Assembly (NCBI GenBank): GCA_022414725.1
Contig: CM039462.1
Location: 46,571,885-46,635,884 of the forward strand
Direction: 5' to 3'
DNA length: 64,000 bases
Source: Microglena sp. YARC
Lineage: Eukaryota > Chlorophyta > Chlorophyceae > Chlamydomonadales > Chlamydomonadaceae
This document shows, piece after piece, positions 60,319 through 64,000 of this stretch (its first letter is position 1; each line of letters starts with the position of its first letter). Both the position numbers and the translations under genes were made by a program. Under the pieces are notes generated by a model. It was not told where the DNA came from. It saw only the letters and a list, made by a program, of their open reading frames with translations, and made no database searches.

Positions 60319-60549
60319 ATGCTGAAACGCACTCAATTATGCAGTCAATATGCTTCTAAATATCTCGTGCAAAGATTGACAAATATACGGACATTAATAA
60401 CAAAATCCGCATTCATTATTGTTGGCCGACGCATTGAAAGCTGGGAAACTCGCACTCCTGACCAGCAGGCTCAAGTTCTCTTTGCAAAAGTTATTACACA
60501 AGAATTAATGGCTCTCAACACATATCCATTAGTTCTAGACGTATCTTAA
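60319..60549 (+). other. Open frame with protein-like composition, unassigned
   Basis: About 76 codons containing SAFIIVGRRIESWETRTPDQ and ending LVLDVS before TAA (60547-60549). The composition is more protein-like than neighbouring frames, but no family is recognised, no repeats or splice sites confirm it, and the start is uncertain. It could be the last exon of a plus-strand gene. 60550-61740 shows nothing further beyond A/T-rich text. Confidence 0.2.
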
Positions 60550-61754
60550 TCACCTTCGCTAGGTCATTGATGATCATCTTGGTTTCCATTTTGCGCTACT
60601 ACTTTTGATCCTTGGCAACTTTCTTATAACTCATGCATGTCGACAATATCTAAACCAATGTGGTGATTTTAGACATGCATGATGTTGCAATGCGCTTAGA
60701 TCACAATGCATAGAAGACAGCAGCGTCACAATAATCAACCCAATTATCTAGATACATGTCGTAGGCATTGTTCGCCTTGCAAGATTGGTCACCATACCGA
60801 AATGACTATGCGTAGTGCTTCGTGCGATTGTGCCGGTGAAGCCTACTGACTCGATTGGCGGAGGCCAGTGTGCTATTCTTAGATAATGGACAGTGAGCAA
60901 AGGACCACAATGAGACCGTTAGCAATATAAGAATCTCCACAGGAGATCTTGTACAAAGATGATTATTGATTCCCACCACTACACCGGAGACTCTCTGATT
61001 TGAATCAAGGAGCGAGTGGGGCTGCATATGCGTTTGGGAGTCTTTCCCCTTTGATGACTATCGCTGGATCGAATTGGAAGGAAGGACTCATTGTGGGCAG
61101 GGTAGGTCATGTTTTATCAACAGTGCATGAAGTATTTTAAATATGTGACTATTTTTCTATGTATGGATTTGTAGTATTTGAATAAACCATTGATTTTGAC
61201 TGCAAAACACATAAATAATCATATGGAGAGCGTTCAATACAATTAGCATGCTGTTGTATACATATGAATTGATGGGTGAAAAAATCAAACAAGAACAATT
61301 GTGTTTTTTTTTTTAAAAAAAGAATCAACTTTTGCTTAATAAGACAGAACAAAATAATATCCATTGTCCGGTCATTGTTGTTTAGTACTTCTGTACCAGC
61401 TCACAACTTATTATACTTCAGTCCCAATTGTGAATTCAATCACATTTTCATACAAATTTTTAAATGTCCCTGCCGTTGGACCCAATAGCCCCATCAAGGC
61501 CTTTTCTCTCCTATATCATGGACACCGCTTGCTATCCAACCGTGTTCGCTGCACGTAGCGACACTTTTTTGCTTTCTGCTCTCCTTCGAACTATCTGTCC
61601 TGCAATTAGCGACACCTTGCTATCGTCTCCTTGCTCTATATCACTTGCTATCGCTCTCCCTCAAGCATAAGACACTTCCTATCACTTCACAAAACAAATA
61701 AAAAAAATTGCCAATCTTACTCATATCATGACCACCATGTGTAATCTCTGATTG

Positions 61755-61860
61755 TCATGTCCTTGATTAGTTCTTGATTAGTTAATGATTATCCATAGTT
61801 CTTGATTATTTCTTGATCCAACTTGATCCTATCCGATAGTTCTTGCTTAGTACTTGATAC
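61755..61860. repeat. Degenerate tandem of TTCTTGATTA words
   Basis: Seven or eight TAGTTCTTGATTA-like words in about 105 bp, with variable spacing. Confidence 0.6.
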
Positions 61861-62017
61861 ATTTTAATTGTCAGTTGCCATGTGTCTGTCCAACAACATT
61901 GATCCTACATGTCTTGTTCCGCAAACTATGAACCAAGTATGTGTGAAACTGAAAAAAATATCATATGTTTAATACACATATGCATCATGACTATCTTTAC
62001 ATTGTTTGATTGCATAG

Positions 62018-62169
62018 GCTCAGTTCTGGAAGCGAACTCTACTCTAGAGGCCCCTCGAGATGTTCTAGCATGGACTTGGATTAAGCAACATCACCAAGCG
62101 ACAAACTTGCTAAAGCAGCTATGGTATTACATGCGTCTCGTTGTGAGGACTAACAGGAAAAGAAGATGA
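62018..62169 (+). CDS. Possible terminal exon of an unknown plus-strand gene
   Basis: An acceptor-like TTTGATTGCATAG ends at 62017. The frame that needs two bases from this exon is open to TGA at 62167-62169 and encodes about 49 residues, among them EAPRDVLAWTWIKQHHQ and a basic end, RTNRKRR. No domain is recognised and no upstream exon could be joined. It could also be part of a decayed element. Confidence 0.25.
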
Positions 62170-62508
62170 ACGATTACGGCGCCAATAATGTTGAGCAACA
62201 CGATTGGGACCCAGAATGACAACAACAGCAACTCCACCAATTTTGACGAAGGTGATAATAGCATTAGCATTAGTCAAATCATAATAACATTGATCATTGC
62301 ATTAGCATAGTAATAATAAATTACTATTGTACTTGAAGTGCCTATTGTTAATATTAAAGCTTTTAATGATCATGTTTGCTTGTATATGAACCCATTTTGG
62401 GGACTCATTGTTCCTTACTTAATCACCTCTTATCCCCTAACCTATTTTAAAAGGGTCACAATTCACAATTGTTTCAACCATCATCGTGTGACTAGTGTGA
62501 CCCTTGCA

Positions 62509-62657
62509 AGCGCTTGCTGCAAGCCATTTGCTGCAATCGGCTGTGCAACAAGCTAGGGCTTGCGGCCTGCTTGTTGTAAGCAGGGTACATACGTGCTTAC
62601 AACCTGCTGCAGCCCTATTACCGCACTGTATGCGGCAAGCGGCTTGCAGCAAGCGGG
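62509..62657. repeat. Long foldback (imperfect inverted repeat, about 70-bp arms)
   Basis: The left arm (62509-62582) and right arm (62594-62657) pair around an 11-bp loop. The outer ends match perfectly over 15 bp (CGCTTGCTGCAAGCC with its complement at 62641-62655). The inner ends match over 9 bp (TTGTAAGCA with TGCTTACAA). Between them AGGGCT, TTGC and GCA blocks also pair. Outside, GACTAGTG-type words may extend the inverted repeat to about 62486-62698. It could be a MITE or a hairpin RNA precursor. Confidence 0.7.
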
Positions 62658-62924
62658 ACAAGTGTTGCGGTAAGCCCGCCGCAACACACCACTAGTCCTC
62701 GACGATGCTATTTCTACCCAAGTTTATGTACTACTATTATAATAAGTACTCCATGTACAATGAAATATGAACTGTCACACTTAAACTATCTCCCATTCAT
62801 ATATTATCCCACCCCCCTCCCCCCCCTCCCACCCTTCCTCTTATCTACACAAGCCTCTCTAAACATTATAAATTACACACAGTCATCTTAAACCACATCA
62901 CCTCCATGTCTCATTAATACACCA

Positions 62925-63065
62925 TCCATCCATCTATCCATCATCCCTCCATCCATTCATCTTTCCATCCATCCTCCCAATCATCCATTCACCCACCCAC
63001 CCACCCAATCATCCAACCTCCACCACCCATCCATCCCACCTCCCGTCCATCATCTACCAACCACT
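62925..63065. repeat. (CATC)n/(CCAT)n microsatellite
   Basis: Imperfect tetranucleotide run with CCAT, CATC and CACC words. Nothing coding. The C-rich patch at 62810-62840 is separate. Confidence 0.85.
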
Positions 63066-63321
63066 GCTCACACATCCATCCCATTCAGCCTTTTCGACAT
63101 CCGCCTCAAGTATTGAACATCACAAAATCTGATTGCAGTAGCTCTCCTATATCAAGAGCTACAAAGTGCAATCGAAAATCCCCATACTTGTATGAGCTTA
63201 GAGCATTGATAATTTACATACACTGGTTGAGTATATGAAAAAAGGCGCCCCCATTCCACCCATACAAAACACCTACCAAGCCATAACTCCACCCAATCTT
63301 AATTCCAAATCCATTGTACAG

Positions 63322-63578
63322 ATGAATTTGAAGATCATCCGAATAACACATTCGAAGATGAATGTTTAACAGCAGTGCTCCCAAGTTTGGAAGAAGATGT
63401 TCTCGCCCAAGACAAAGATGAAGAAATAGCAACGAAGGCCCTTAAACGCCAAGTTTTCCCTTGTGTGAAGACAGCATTGCCACCTACGGCCGTATCTACA
63501 AGCTCTGCCACCCTTTGTGAAGAAATTGGGAAAGTACTCGCTGATTTGAAGATGTACAAGAAGGAAAAGAATTTGTAA
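63322..63578 (+). CDS. Possible terminal exon of an unknown plus-strand gene
   Basis: An acceptor-like CCATTGTACAG ends at 63321. The frame taking two bases from this exon is open for 85 codons to TAA at 63576-63578. It encodes an acidic, helical-looking peptide: DEFEDHPNNTFEDECL, then VLPSLEEDVLAQDKDEEIA, ending KMYKKEKNL. The composition is protein-like and non-repetitive. It is not recognised as any family; BED-zinc-finger hAT transposases can have such acidic spacers, but nothing specific supports that. Upstream exons were not identified. From 63579 to the end of the window nothing else was seen. Confidence 0.4.
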
Positions 63579-64000
63579 GACTCAAGTTCAAATCCAAATT
63601 GTATTAGCACTAGTTATTTAATTATATTCAAAGGACGTACTTTCCTTTGTACATCATCAATAATTAAACATGGTACCGACCATGTAAGTAAATTCATCTC
63701 CTATACCAATGATACTATATGCTACGTGCTAATATTTTGTATCTTTCAAAAACTGCATTTGAAATTAGTACATCAAAATGGTATAATGTGAAATATTTGG
63801 GCTTACCATCACCCAACCACTCCACTTCACTCTTATCTTTTACACTCCAATCACACATCTACATAATACACGCATATCACCACATGTGTCACAGTCTACT
63901 ATGCCTGCTCAGAACAACACAACTGCCATATGCACAAACACATTACAAGAATAAGTAGAAAGTATACTAAGTGAACCCACAAGCGCAATCTCAGACAATT

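Overview
The window is eukaryotic nuclear DNA dominated by satellites, microsatellites and long introns. The best taxonomic pointer is the intron-free protein at 33574-35136. It is a BTB-BACK protein whose C-terminal part resembles the plant POB1/LRB family, which suggests a green-lineage organism, probably an alga. The assignment is tentative because no rRNA, tRNA or organelle marker is present.

Layout. 1-21091 is a satellite array with an 81-bp unit (about 260 copies) that runs off the left edge; it is very uniform to about 17480 and ragged afterwards. A hAT-like non-autonomous element (21100-21600, with near-identical 8-bp target duplications) sits on its right border. 21924-23855 holds a partial minus-strand gene (gene B) with G-rich microsatellites in its intron. 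23856-26075 is mostly unassigned, with a second hAT-like element (25782-25928) and decayed copies of the tail of the next gene. 26076-32920 (minus) is a six-exon gene, gene A, whose spliced model is 554 codons with all phases matching: an arginine-rich N-terminus, a BTB domain, an acidic stretch, BACK-like helical segments and a coiled-coil C-terminus. It is head to head with the plus-strand BTB-BACK gene at 33574, across 653 bp carrying short promoter-type repeats. 35137-39850 is repeat-rich intergenic DNA, including a 36-bp minisatellite and a degenerate repeat of about 145 bp. 39851-51362 is a second satellite, 719-720 bp per unit and 16 near-identical units, followed by ragged units to a 1000-N gap (56464-57463). 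The last 6.5 kb is lower-GC DNA with two possible terminal exons and a long foldback.

The most interesting signal is in gene A. Every one of its five introns contains extra copies of one or both of its own splice junctions (exon edge, splice site and some intron), usually tandem and separated by microsatellite. There are six extra acceptors in intron 1, one extra donor in intron 2, one extra donor and one extra acceptor in intron 3, seven extra donors and three extra acceptors in intron 4, and one of each in intron 5. Most copies keep an intact GT or AG. Gene B shows the same design. The introns therefore look as if they grew by repeated duplication across exon-intron boundaries.

No prokaryotic features, CRISPR arrays, rRNA genes or convincing tRNA genes were seen.
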